A stretch of DNA of 40,246 bases from Apostichopus californicus (GCA_020650975.1 JAIPMN010011881.1:4654-44899); one strand, 5' to 3'; counted from the stretch's first letter, positions 1 through 10,338 are shown. Notes: a model not told the origin generated them from the sequence alone. Numbers and translations are program-made.

Positions 1-2538
1 CTGCAAGCTGCTTCTCCACTACACCAAGCAATGCAGCACAAATAATACTAATGAGGATGTGGGTGCCCTCTTCTTCATGCTGAGGAACTTCTTCCAGTAG
101 CTTATGGTGGAGCTCGTCCTGAACAGGAGGGAAGTCTATGAAGAGTACAGCCGAGCCAGCAAGAATGTCAGAGGGGTCATTACTCCACACTACTAACTGG
201 TCTCTGAGTTGTGTGATATAAGGGCCCATGTCAGTGAAGGGGATGTTGCTGCCCACCAACTTCATGAATGGAGTAGAGATATGACTTTCTATCAGGCCCA
301 TGGCACGCATCCCGGTAACAATGATACTGTCCTGAAGATCGGCCTCGACACATTTCAGGAGCATGTTCTTGCCAGCACCAACAGAACCTATGTAGCCTAA
401 TGCATCGTTGTAGTGATAGTATGCTGCTGTGGAATTTACAAATGGAGAGTTCAACCTATTGCCTCGAAATCCCTGCAGCTTACATCGGGTACCTTGGAGA
501 TGTGCTTGGAACTGATTGGGGTGACCAGCAGCTTCATCAGCCTCGCTACCAAAGGCTTTACACATAGATCGGACAGTACATAATGTTGCCGACTCCTTCC
601 TGTTCCATAGGGTGACCTTCTCTCTTCCAATCTTTTGGGAGCCAGACTCAATCTTTTCCCATTCATTGAGGGCACTATCGGCGACATCCTGGAAGGTTAG
701 TATGGGGTGCGCAAGGCAGTAGGCATCATTGACCCTCATTAGGTCCTCCTTGGCGCTGTCCTCAAGTCCTGACCAGTTGTCAACCACTGTTGGTAGAATG
801 CCGGCCCTCCAGGTCTCGTACTCCTGGGCAAAGTTCTTCATGACGCTGGAACGATCTTGCATCAGGTTCTTACTCTTTATAACAAGCGTATTGAAGCGCT
901 GTTGCTTTGCCTCCTGGCTATCTTCAAATATTGCAAGGATGTCATGAAACATGTCTCTGGTGCCTTGGAGCTGAGCAGCTGTATCAGCTGAATGCTGGTC
1001 ATGGAGTCCGGTGGCAACAACTCCAGTTTCAGTGGACACAAGAAAATTAAGGTACTTCTTGCGCATTCCTTGGTTTTGACGAGATGTGCCGTCGCTATGA
1101 AGTGTTGTGTAGCCATCTGTTGTCTCAATTGCTGAAACAGCTGCAGCTTTGGCCAAGAGACCAGACTGAGTGGCCATATATTTGAGCAAGGTTGGCTTGG
1201 GCAGTCTATCCAAGTTGATACCGGTGAGTGCTTTGAGCACTGTGCGGATGACATGGGAGATGTGGTTGGTCCCAACACCACAAGAAAGTAATTCATAGCA
1301 GACCATACGCACTTCGTCAGTGTATTTCCCATCATGGAAGGTAGAAATGTATTCTTGCTGGGTTAGGTCATCCAGTTGGCACTTTAGATCATCACTCTCA
1401 TTTTGTAGGGCCTTGATTTCGGCTAGGTATTGCTGGCGTAGGGTGCTGTCTAAGGCAATATCTGATAATCGTCTGTTCTTCTTTCTATAATAATACAACT
1501 TATCATGGAGCCTCTTCCTATCTAATTTTGATTGCTCAGACAGGCTCTCAAGCTTCTCTTCTAGAGTTGACTTTGACTGCTCCAGTTCGGCTACCCTCTC
1601 TTGCTGATGATGTAATTGCTGCTTGCATTTAGTCAGCTGTGTCTCTCTCCTGGTGATGGTCCGTGCAGCATTTACTTTGTCTAGTCGGCGTAGCTCAATC
1701 AGCAGGTGATCATTGCAGTCTTCTAGATCTGCGAGCCTCTTCTCTAATTTAGTATTCTCAATTTCCACTGCTCTTCGTCCCCTGACGATATCTTGTTGGA
1801 GAGCCTTCGTTGTTTTAGCGTCGTTCTTCATCATTCTCATCTTTGTCAGCTGTTCATCATAGACAGATCTTAGGGTTTCCATCTCCTCCAGCAGCTTTTC
1901 CAGCATGGCATCAACTGGAACCCTCTCCTCAGCACTTTCATCTTGCATGGATTGTGTAGGTGGCTTGTAAATTTCATTGTGAAATATCTTCTGCCTGGCT
2001 AGGTTGATTCCCAACTTTCAGTGTTTCTGTTGTAGAAGTAGCCAGTTTGAGCGAAGTGTGTGCTCATTGGGTGCCTCTCCCAAGTTACAAAGTCTTCTGA
2101 TCCAGTCGCTGCATGTGGCGTAGCTGTACCCAGATGACTTTCTTAAATTGCTCAATTCCAGTATGTGCTTATTTGTCAGTTTGCCAGCCACATCCAATAG
2201 ATCATTTGACTCACTCTCTAGCCAAGCGACTGTGATTCCTGAGGCGTCACAGCACTCACCGATACTGAATGCTGGCCTAGCATCATTAACAGGTCGAAGA
2301 AGTACATGCTGCCCAACCTTGGCGGACCGAACGAGCTTGTTCTTAACTTTGCGAATGAAATTGGATATTTTTGTCAGTGGTGCATGCCCAAGAAGGGTAA
2401 GCACAGCATGCAGCCTGTCATTCACTACAAAGAATTCAGAGGATTCAATGTAATCAATAATTTGATTAGCAAGAAGGTAAGTTGTAATTCGATCTGATGT
2501 GGCCCAGAAGTCTGGAAAGAAGATGTGAAGAAATGTGT
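1..2538 (-). CDS. Coiled-coil protein of an unnamed invertebrate family, exon 2 (partial at left edge, one in-frame TGA)
   Basis: Reading right to left, one frame stays open from the splice acceptor at 2539-2540 to the left window edge, about 845 codons, except for a single TGA at 2018-2020. Before the TGA lie about 170 residues without a recognised domain. After it come about 200 residues of Lys/Glu/Leu-rich heptad-like coiled coil (start PVDAMLEKLLEEME), then a globular part with KYTDEVRMVCYELLSCGV, LHSDGTSRQNQG and LQGFRGNRLN. I recall this arrangement from multi-copy, unnamed proteins of corals and other aquatic invertebrates; no biochemical role is known to me. The gene runs past base 1. 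The residue replaced by TGA is unknown; a CGA to TGA transition would explain it. A Met codon about 20 codons after the TGA could start a shorter product. Sure of the frame, unsure of function. Confidence 0.75.
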
Positions 2539-3366
2539 CTACCAACAATATACATCGAGGAAAATATTCATATGATAGATAACCCTAAACAATTATAACT
2601 GAAATGCAAATGATAACTGGGAACGCAAATAAAATGAAAAGGTAAACTTAAAATTTGGAATGAGAGAAATTAAATGAACAAAAACGGAAAGAAAAGAGGA
2701 TATTGTTTGCATTATATTTATCATAATTGAATTCAATATGAGTATGACATTTCTAAAATACATTTCAGTATATATTTTGAAGTAGGCCTACTGTATGCTG
2801 GAAGTTCCTTATAAATAAATGGGGATAGCCGAGGTAGAACAAGGAAATAAAGGAACAGAAATGGGACAGGGGAAAATAAATTAACTGAAATATATGTTAA
2901 GGTATAGGTCTAAACTATGAACACTTTCAGAATGTAAACAAATGAATTATTCACACAGAAATTGCGATAGTACTGTAGCCTACATATTGCATTATTGAGA
3001 TCAGGTTGGGTATAAAGTTTAAAATATAGGCCCAAGTTCTGTTGAATGCAATCAAATATCCCACATGATATACAAACCAAAAAAATTTCAGGGAAATCAG
3101 GTCAAAGAGCCTTTAAATCCACTGATCAATGAAATAAAATAAATATAAACCTGACCAAGCACACTAATTTCACTGAAGTTCATTTATGTGAATGGCATGT
3201 GGGAGTAACCACATCGACAGAAGAGCCAATTTACTACGCAAATTCATATCTGGAAATTGACAGTTTGGAAAAAATTACTCCCTAAAATAGAAATATGATC
3301 GCTCATCGAATACTGACATCCAGAAACTGATTCGGATTGAATAATAAATAGAAATGTTTTACTCAC
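2539..3366 (-). other. Intron of the coiled-coil gene (828 bases)
   Basis: AT-rich, bounded on the minus strand by GT (3365-3366) and AG (2539-2540). It contains many stop codons in all frames. No mobile element was recognised. Confidence 0.55.
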
Positions 3367-3439
3367 CAGGAAGTTCGAGTTGCGAAACAAGGGCTTCGAT
3401 ATCCCGCGAATGCCATGAATTTCCCTCAGGCTCAGCCAT
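3367..3439 (-). CDS. First coding exon of the coiled-coil gene
   Basis: ATG at 3437-3439 opens 24 codons (MAEPEGNSWHSRDIEALVSQ then LELP) and ends one base into the next codon at a consensus donor, GTGAGT (3361-3366). The leftover G joins AC at 2537-2538 after the acceptor AG (2539-2540), giving Asp and keeping exactly the frame of exon 2. The phase match and the good donor are the evidence. Without a transcript the join is inferred. Confidence 0.65.
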
Positions 3440-3780
3440 TGTTTTAGTTTTACATACACTGTACAGTGAAGTTTAGGCTAGGCCGCGCGTACGCGTCGGC
3501 TAATGTGCATACTGTACTGCATAGTGCAACCCGAGCTAGCGTACATAGTCAATATAGGCGCAGCGTTATTATTTCCGAAAATGTTGCTGTTTTATTCTGG
3601 CTAAAAAAGATGAGCGGGCGGCTAAAATCGTCGAAAAATGGTCCGAAATTATAGATACCACTATTGATGTTTCTAAAATAGGCCCGTTCCGTGAAAATCC
3701 TCCGGAAATATCCTAATAAATTGCCGATGAAGTTTTCAATCGCCGCTCAGAGCGTCGTCTCACTATAGCAACCGCGAAAC
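3440..3780. promoter_or_regulatory. Candidate CpG-containing 5' flank of the coiled-coil gene
   Basis: Immediately upstream of the minus-strand ATG the base composition changes: several CpGs cluster around 3480-3545 (GGCCGCGCGTACGCGTCGGC) and again at 3590-3780, in an otherwise AT-rich, CpG-poor region. This is what an invertebrate promoter or 5'UTR could look like. No TATA box or initiator could be fixed, and no transcription start is visible. Confidence 0.3.
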
Positions 3781-4140
3781 GACTCCGGATTCAGTGCGCA
3801 TGCTTTGTGAGCTTTCCAACCATACCAAACTTGTTTATGTAGGTGCACCCGCTCAACTTTTATTGAAACAGCTGTTCGACTATTCCAGTTCCGGTTGTCG
3901 AGACGGCAAGATCACGAGCATCGTTGGGGCATTTTCTGTGAAGAATTTCTCCGGAATAAAGTTGTCAAACCTGGTAAAACTTCGAAGAACTACTCAGATT
4001 ATATTATTTTCTGGTATGAAGTGATTTATTTGTCTAACAAACATGAAATAGTTTGTGAAAAAAGGATCGGAAAAAGGATGAGTGTGCGAAAGTTATCACT
4101 CTCTCGGAATTGCTACCAATGCGTTTCTGACATGGCTACT
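3781..4140. other. No gene recognised
   Basis: Short overlapping open frames exist on the plus strand (3794-4024 and 3895-4185), but neither resembles a family I know. The second runs in the wrong frame into the zinc-finger-family exon that follows. Homology to unit B begins only at about 4141. Confidence 0.4.
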
Positions 4141-4555
4141 TGTAGATACACAAGAAAACCTGCTTGGAGAGAGACCAGTCCTTGAAAGGCAGCCAGCATG
4201 TGAAGGAAGGAAGAAGTTTGCTACCTTTCAAGTATACAATTCATGACCAACTGCGAAAAGTTGTGGATCGGATGATTCATGATGATGTCACTCTTATTGC
4301 AAAAAATGATCAGTATATATTAAATGTAGGTCCAAATGAAATTGACAAGAGCAATTCCTTCAAAAAGGAAGAAGTTGCTCGTGAAAAGATGAGGACACTT
4401 GTAAAAGTCATCAAAGTAGCAAGGACACTTGACGGGAAACTTATTTCAAAGGGAGATTTTCTCATTGAGTACTGAGGGATCCATACAAGTGAAGAAGAAG
4501 CATTGCATTCAGGGAATGAAGCAACTAACCAGATCTATAAGAGGAGGGAAATGCG
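4141..4555 (+). pseudogene. Unit A exon P: zinc-finger-family segment joined to the first half of a SET domain, with two stops
   Basis: The first part matches unit B at about 14624 onward: HKKTCLERDQSLKGSQHVKE, then LRKVVDRMIHDDVTLIAKND and EKMRTLVKVIKVARTLDGKL. That is a Cys-finger family I recall as multi-copy in corals, fish and echinoderms. In A the frame then passes directly into a SET start, KGDFLIEY-stop-GIHTSEEEAL, equivalent to KGDF..EYHG of KMT5A/SET8. It ends in YKRREM plus two bases at a donor GTAAGG (4556). Two stops are visible: TAG where B has Trp of WIHKK, and TGA at 4473-4475 where SET proteins have EY(R/H)G, consistent with CGA to TGA. In unit B the sequence after DGKLIS is different, so the SET join in A looks like a fusion breakpoint. 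The N-terminal finger of B is missing here. Confidence 0.65.
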
Positions 4556-5700
4556 GTAAGGATCTGTCAATATTTTTATATTTCACTTATTTGTGACCAG
4601 AACAGATTGAGCACCTTGGAACCCAAGGATGTTATATAGTGAAAGTATACTATTCCAAAGTTGTGTAGATCACATTGAGTGTAAGAAACCCAACTCAGAA
4701 TGTGACATAACATAGGTTGCCAAGAATATTTGGGCCTCAGCAATAGTTACTAGAAAATTTTGCACTGTACCAATTCAAACCGAAGTTCAGGTCACATTGC
4801 GAGAGAGACGCCTACCCGAAACTGCTATGTTGGGAATGCGACTCTGAGCAATGGTCTGCGCAGGATATTTTTGGTACCTGTATCACACACAAAAGTTTGA
4901 TTACAATTGGTTTAGCGATTTGTGTTTTTTCCAAAAAATCAACAACAAAAATTACAGTTTTCCTAAACTTTATATCTTGGAAGTTTCATTGCCAAATAAG
5001 GTTCCTTGGAACTGTGAAGTAAGTTGGTTAAATTGTTTTCAAGACAGTGTACCCTCAAGATCTTGGACATATCTGCCATCAGGTTGTCCCAAGTTTAAAA
5101 TAAACATAGGTTGTTTCTATATACTTCATCAGCTCCAGCGTTTCCATGGCAAGCATTCTCCAGTGGTTGTACCGAACAATATATAGCCCTCAAAGACGAC
5201 GATCCACTACAACATCCGGGCCATGCGATAAAATGTGAATGTAATTGGAAATTTTCCAAGAAATGATTCTTTGCTTTGATTCTTTGCTGTAATTCTGATG
5301 ACAAGCAACATTACATTTTTAAATGTTACAGGTTTTTGTGTTTCATTGTATAGAATGTTATAAATTCTAAAAGTCTAATACGCTTTGAAATCCACTTTAT
5401 AATGTTGGATAATCATGTACAGTGTGTGACTGAAGGTCCATTGAGTATTTTGTACCCTCCCAGCAAACACAAAACGTTATCATAAAATTTTTAAAAGAGC
5501 CTCTAAAATATCTTTTTATAACGTTTTTATCAGATGTTATATTAATGTTTTAACGACAAATTTTGTCAAATAATAGCCTGAAAACGTTTTCGTGACATAT
5601 TTATTACACCACAAATAACGTTATCCAAACAAAAGACGAAACGTTTTAATAACATTTTAAAATCGTTTTTGTGTTTGCTGGGTTCTTCCTATCTTTTCAG
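4556..5700 (+). other. Intron between the two SET exons
   Basis: GTAAGG at the left and TCTTTTCAG at the right. About 5225-5305 resembles unit B at 15155-15225 (both contain GATTCTTTGCTGTAATTCTG), so part of this intron predates the duplication. The 3' part is occupied by a MITE (5459-5682). The rest is AT-rich without recognised features. Confidence 0.55.
5459..5682. mobile_element. MITE with 16-bp terminal inverted repeats
   Basis: The left end CCCAGCAAACACAAAA and the right end TTTTGTGTTTGCTGGG are perfect inverted repeats bounding 224 AT-rich bases with several internal AACGTT-type words (ACGTTAT, AACGTTTT). There is no coding capacity. A target duplication could not be fixed. The superfamily is unassigned. 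The element stops 18 bases before the SET exon, so its right end abuts the polypyrimidine tract of that exon's acceptor. Confidence 0.8.
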
Positions 5701-5895
5701 CGTTGATGGCACAGATGCTACCCGTCTTGCAAAGTATGCAAATGATGCAAAGAAATGCAATGCTCGAATGAAACTGCTGGAAGTACATGATCATCCTTAC
5801 TTATGTATTTTTGCCTCTAGAGATATAGCTCCGGCTGAAGAAATCCGTTACGATTATGGTTTAAAGTCTCTCCCTCGGAGATACCCCGACATGAG
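5701..5895 (+). CDS. Unit A SET-domain exon 2 (KMT5A/SET8-like)
   Basis: Acceptor TCTTTTCAG and donor GTGACT bound 195 bases, phase 2 in and phase 2 out. With the CG left by exon P the first codon is Arg, followed by VDGTDATRLAKYAND, NARMKLLEV, YLCIFASRDIAPAEEIRYDY and G. This aligns motif by motif with the C-terminal half of SET8/KMT5A (VDAT...RLINHS, LHDIDG, ASRDIAAGEEL.YDYG). That enzyme mono-methylates histone H4 Lys20. The cofactor-site Asn is kept (AND) but the following His of NHS is Asp, and the closing YDYG is intact. KMT5A-like paralogues with ND are familiar to me from fish and corals. Whether an active enzyme is made is doubtful, given the stops in the upstream exon. Confidence 0.75.
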
Positions 5896-6151
5896 GTGAC
5901 TGACAAGTTTTCTTTTTGGAAAAACTTTGTCATTTCAACACTTAGTGAGGTGAAACTCTGACAATTATTTTACATGATATCTAACGCTGGGAATCATGGA
6001 TACTTTTTATAAATGGTAGATGAATTTGCCATATTGTGCAAGAATCCTGTTGCTTGGGAGGTGAAATCTCCATTGAGGTCACCAGAGGTCAAACTCTGCA
6101 AAACCTTTTACATGATATCTAACGATGGAAATCGTGGATACCTCTAATACG

Positions 6152-6417
6152 TGCTTTTTACGTGACCCGCCATGCGGGATACAAAACGTCACGGCCAAAC
6201 GGCACTACCGAACCATCCCATTCCTACAAACGAAACACAGGTCAAGCGAGCCAAAAAAGTTCATACGCCCACCAACCTGCAGAGACAAAACGCCCAACCA
6301 CCCACTGAAACATTCAAAAAACTACAAAAGGACGACCAGCACGCAGCGAAACAAAACACCCCTACCCAGCACACCACCGTCCAAAAAAAGGCAGCCCCAG
6401 ATAAACGGCGAAAATCG
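6152..6417 (+). mobile_element. L1/Tx1-like LINE, 5' end with start of ORF1
   Basis: Starts CGTGCTTTTTACGTGACCCG, the same start as the copy at about 36715 read on the minus strand, so this is probably the true 5' end of the family. ORF1 begins at the ATG near 6172 (MRDTKRHGQTALPN) and is Lys/Gln/Thr-rich, like the basic N-terminus of LINE ORF1 proteins. Identity with the second copy ends at the codons for KRRKS, after which this copy switches to unrelated sequence and then to an inverted piece. Confidence 0.7.
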
Positions 6418-6436
6418 ATCGATCACCCGCCGATGA

Positions 6437-7531
6437 GCTAACGGACTGGTAAAACCTCAGTGAAGGGCGCTCCTCAGCTTCCACCGCTTCGACACGGGCC
6501 CTGACGCGGGCACCGTGGTAATTTTCATCGAGATAAGTCTGCAAAGCGATGACCGCCGAAGGGTCGCCAAACTTGACCTCCGCGCACAGCTTCGAAAATG
6601 TTTCTCTTCGACGCCGTGCGCGGGTCACGCAATACTGAATTGCGTAGCGTTTGATGCGCAACTTGGCATCATCCCACCATTTGGATGTAGAGGCAAAGGC
6701 CGGCTTCAATGTTTGCCATCCTTTGTACCTGGTTTCGAAACCTTGGCGGAACTCTGCCTCGCCAAGAATCCGACAGTTAAGCTTCCATAGGCCCCGCCCG
6801 ATCGGGAAAATGGAAGGCAAAACAAAACGTGCTACAACAGTGTCATGGTCAGAGAGCGGACAGCTGAGCGTCTCGCAACCCGAAGATTTAAAACTTACTG
6901 GCGCATACACTCGATCTATCCTGGAGGCATCTTCTCCGTTAGGCCTCACCCACGTATACGCCGTACTACACGGGTGCATATGCCTCCAGACATCGGCTAA
7001 AAGGTGTGCCGAAGTAAATCTGTCCAGCTCTGTGATCCCAGCGTCAGGACTAGCAGACACAGAAGCCCCGAGTCTGTCAAGACCCGAGTCTGGGACACAG
7101 TTAAAGTCTCCGACCATGACACATGGTGCACTACCAGGAACAAAGGAAGGCAGCGTGCTAACAAAATCTCGTCTAGCAGAAGGCCGATTGGGAGCATACA
7201 CATTGCAAAGGGAGATGTTACCCTGTGAATACTTGAATATAATGCAAACCAATCGGCCCTCGTGATCCGTCTCCATCCTAGTGGCACAACCCGCCTGACG
7301 AGGTGACAGAAGGATGACCGTGCCACAGGATGAAGACGAACCAAACGAAGCATGCAGCCCACCACCCCACTCATAAGCCCATAGAGGGACATCTTCTTCC
7401 AAAATATGTGTTTCTTGCAGGCAAACGCTATCGACCCCCATTGACTTACAATATTGGAAAATGCGACTGCGCTTGCGATGATCCCTCATGCCATTCACGT
7501 TCAAAGTGGCAACTGAAAATGTATGGGCCAT
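6437..7531 (-). pseudogene. L1/Tx1-like LINE ORF2, endonuclease domain (truncated)
   Basis: ATG at 7529-7531 (MAHTFSVATLNVNGM) opens about 365 codons. All the signature blocks of the apurinic-type endonuclease that nicks target DNA for LINE insertion are visible in order: TLNVNG, QETH, NVYAPN, VGDFNCVPD, SRIDRVY and SDHD. The N-terminal linker to the reverse transcriptase follows (ARRRRETFSKLCAEV). The frame then leaves LINE sequence at about 6437, where the opposite-strand ORF1 piece begins, so the reverse transcriptase is lost. The spacing and motifs fit the Tx1/L1 group better than CR1. No stop interrupts the endonuclease part, so the insertion may be fairly young. Confidence 0.85.
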
Positions 7532-7577
7532 GAGGGTGCAATGGGGCAAAACTACGCCGACGACGATTCTGTAAGCT

Positions 7578-7940
7578 TCAAGCAAGCCCTAGACGACATA
7601 TCGTCGTCCGAGTCGTCACTTGAGGCCGACCTTTTAGAGAGGGTTCCCCCATCTCGTCGTACCAGCTCGTCCCAGTGGCACGTTTCGGCTCGATGATCAC
7701 CGAGTCTCCGGAGTCGCTGTCAGACAGAGCCTCCGGATCTGGCGATACCGGCGGCGGACTGGGGACGGAACTGGACGAGTTGATGGGGGAAGCTGGTGGA
7801 GACCCCGTGTGCGCTTCGCGGTGTGGCGTAGGCGGTGTGGGCACGGGGTTGGGGTCTGCAACGACGGGGGAGGGTGAAACAGGTGCGGAAGGTGAATCCT
7901 CACCTGGTTCCCCCTCCTTGCGTGGTGTGTGGATGCATCA
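7578..7940 (-). pseudogene. C-terminal part of the same LINE's ORF1
   Basis: Directly upstream of the endonuclease frame on the minus strand, an open frame is rich in Pro, Ser and acidic residues (PSAPVSPSPVVADPNP, then DSDSGDSVIIEPKRATG). It stops at 7578, about 47 bases before the ORF2 ATG. A short ORF1-ORF2 spacer is normal in L1/Tx1-type elements. The right boundary is estimated. Confidence 0.6.
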
Positions 7941-8150
7941 CATTGAGTACAAGACACCTATTGTTTTTGGTGGAGGTGTGTATAGCCACGTACAGTATAC
8001 TCACCTGTGTTTATAATGCCATAATGTTATTGTATCAAAAATGGTGCTTTGGGCAATTTCTATTGTACAACTACTTCTGGTTACTAACAAGCAAAAGCGT
8101 AGTACAATGAAGTCATGAAAACCTCTCAATGCACTAATTTTGTTGTGCAG

Positions 8151-8211
8151 AAATCCTCCATGTATCCCAAGTAGCCAAAATATTCTCTTTCAAGCCAATG
8201 AACTGTATATG
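8151..8211 (+). CDS. Unit A exon y (20 codons)
   Basis: Acceptor TTTTGTTGTGCAG and a consensus donor GTAAGT bound 61 bases. The exon accepts the two leftover bases AG of the SET exon (AG+A = Arg), reads NPPCIPSSQNILFQANELYM and ends exactly on a codon. It therefore supplies the phase 2 to phase 0 step needed between the SET exon and exon a. No domain is recognised. Confidence 0.55.
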
Positions 8212-9045
8212 GTAAGTAGCCAGTGTTTCAACATGGTGCTGCAAATGTCTTTCAACAGTTGCAAAATTCCTTCATACAATTATCTCCAGATATATTTTAA
8301 AGGTCATTTTAAGTCAGTAGTTTGAAATTATTGAAATCCACAAGAACTTTGTACTCTGTCAGTTAGTATCCTGTGTGGCTACTTATGAAAGTTACAAAAT
8401 AATAAACAGTGTTAATTATTTCCCTGATTTGCAACTGACCTTTTGATAAGAATAAAGTAAAATCTTTTAAGCTGTCTCCTAGTTATATTCTGTTGTAATT
8501 AAAAACTTTAAGGCTGTAAAACAATTTTGGGCTATAATAATATCTTCAAAACATTTGTCACTGCAAAAAAAGATGCATAATGAAAATTCATATTCCCTGG
8601 TACGCCAAACAGGAAACGAAGTACTGATAAATGTTCTTCATATAATTTTACTATATTGTGATATTTACATTTGGATTAAATTAAAGATATTTGAAAATTC
8701 TATTGAAGAGAATAATTTTACACACCTTTTGATTCATACACAGTAATAATGAGTCTGTTTGGACATAGTTGATTTGGACAAAACTTTAATGGTAGCCATT
8801 CTTGGGCGTTCAGAAATTTGAAGCCGTTAAAGGTCATTATAGATGTCATTATTTAAAATGTGAACAATGCTGTTTCAACAAAAGGCCTGCTGTACCATCA
8901 CTGATCTGATGATGCTTTTAAATCATGGAACACAAGCAGATGGCAAAAGAGTTTCTCAGAATTTTTTAGTTCTTTGAGCCAGCATATTATGATACCTGCA
9001 TGGTGTCTAAGCATTTTTCATGAACAGTTTTGATATTTCTTTCAG
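8212..9045 (+). other. Intron y-a
   Basis: AT-rich with good donor and acceptor. From about 8985 the sequence is duplicated in unit B (15240 onward). No element was recognised in 8220-8980. Confidence 0.5.
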
Positions 9046-9148
9046 GAGCAACATCATCAACTGGTAGAGCAGTGGATCGATGTTTATCACTGTCAAGTGT
9101 GCCACTCACCTTTGATATCCAAAACATGGAAAGGACTCTCGTGCATTG
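9046..9148 (+). CDS. Unit A exon a: first half of a PHD-like zinc finger
   Basis: Acceptor TATTTCTTTCAG and donor GTAGGT bound 103 bases, phase 0 in and phase 1 out: EQHHQLVEQWIDVYHCQVCH, then SPLISKTWKGLSCI. With the next exon the ligand pattern is C-x2-C-x13-C-x2-C-x4-H-x2-C, the first three ligand pairs of a PHD finger; a final C-x2-C pair is not seen. A second frame is also open over this exon. I prefer this one because it completes the Cys/His pattern and fits both neighbouring phases. The unit B copy of this exon is frameshifted. Confidence 0.65.
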
Positions 9149-10338
9149 GTAGGTAGATCACACTGTGTTTGGCCACTCTAAATGTAGTCTGTATTGGCCC
9201 CAAATTATAGCATGATAAAATTGCTACTTTTCAAAAGTACTTTCTAGGAGGTCTTTACTTCAAAATATGCATGGTCAAAGAGAAACATTCCCACTATGAG
9301 TACTTGAAATAAGAATGTTACTATTTTATCAAATAAAAATCCTACACAAGCAGATTTATGAAGTCACTTTTATTTTGGGAAAATTGTCTTGGTACACATA
9401 TATTATGACTTTGTGATATTGTGACTTGCCAGAGTACAACAAGCACAATATTAAAGGGTGGTTGTTTTTTTAAATGTCAATGCTAGTGCTGAAAATAGCT
9501 CCGTACCCAATCATTTTCCAGAACATTAGCATGTTGCTAAAAAAAAACATTTCTTCTCAAGTTCAATACAGCATTCAGGTTTCTCAGTGCCACAATCTAC
9601 TCTTTGTCTCATTAATGTGAGCATTAACATAATCATATACCACCACACAAACATCTATATCATTCAGTCTCACATCTTTATCTAATTCGATGATTAATCT
9701 AGGGCATTCCTAGTAAGTGTCGGGTACAGAACAGCGTAGTGTTATAATAATGGGCACGAAATATTACAGCAGTGTATAAGAACATAACTATTCCTTTCAC
9801 ATCAAATGTGTGAAATCCATGTTTCTTGATTTTCAGGCGGTTAAACTTGCTGGAATTGATCTCGAGTGCAAGGTGGTGGGAAACACTGAGCCCGGTGAGC
9901 ACTAATGCAGAATAGTGGGAGGGAGGTTGAAACTTTTTGACTCTGGTGTTGCTGTTGAATACTGACATTCGTGTAAAATTCTGCAGTATCAGAGCAACCA
10001 ATCTGTTTGTAGTAAGTCTACTTACATAACACCTACCAAATTTAATGCTGTTTTGTTTTGCTTAATAATTGCCCATTATGTTATATTGTCCATGTTTGGT
10101 TAGTCATGTGCAATCAACTTTGAGGTTAGTACGCTCTTGTACTAAATGTTATTGCATGTTTTATCAAATTGAATTATGTGCAGATCTCAAATCAGTTTGA
10201 GCATGCAGGAAAGTTGTTTTGTTATCAGAAAAATCACTACTTACTAATGTGCATCAAATGAAGCAATTTTTCGAAGATGTAAGACATAACTTCAGTGATC
10301 ATCAGTGATCATTGTAATATTGCTCTCTTTATTTTTAG
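9149..10338 (+). other. Intron a-b
   Basis: AT-rich, and present in unit B in two pieces (about 17660-18095 and 19796-20448). A splice-like block at 9838-9895 (TTTTCAG before it, GTGAGC after it) does not fit the phase of the flanking exons, and its splice signals are lost in unit B. Confidence 0.5.

Larger units (their letters stand above)
5896..8150 (+). other. Intron carrying a rearranged LINE and an internal duplication
   Basis: The stretch at about 5947-6006 recurs at about 6082-6140, with shared words TTTTACATGATATCTAACG and TGGATAC. A direct repeat AGGTCA-CCAG-AGGTCA (6076-6091) has the layout of a nuclear-receptor DR4 site; this may be chance. From about 6152 to 7940 the intron is filled by LINE fragments. 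About 7960-8150 is AT-rich and featureless. Confidence 0.5.

Noticed and set aside
877..1335. Minus-strand open frame of 152 codons inside the coiled-coil gene
   Set aside because: It overlaps, in another frame, the long continuous coding frame that extends from 2017 to the left edge and has the coherent domain pattern.
6651..7265. Plus-strand open frame of 204 codons
   Set aside because: It is antisense to the LINE endonuclease frame, which carries all the catalytic motifs.
9838..9895. Exon-like block with TTTTCAG acceptor and GTGAGC donor in intron a-b
   Set aside because: It has a stop in the only phase that fits exons a and b, and both splice signals are destroyed in unit B.
9699..10001. 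Minus-strand open frame with a similar counterpart at 19811-20059 in unit B
   Set aside because: The similarity is explained by the duplicated intron; ends and spacing differ and no family is recognised.
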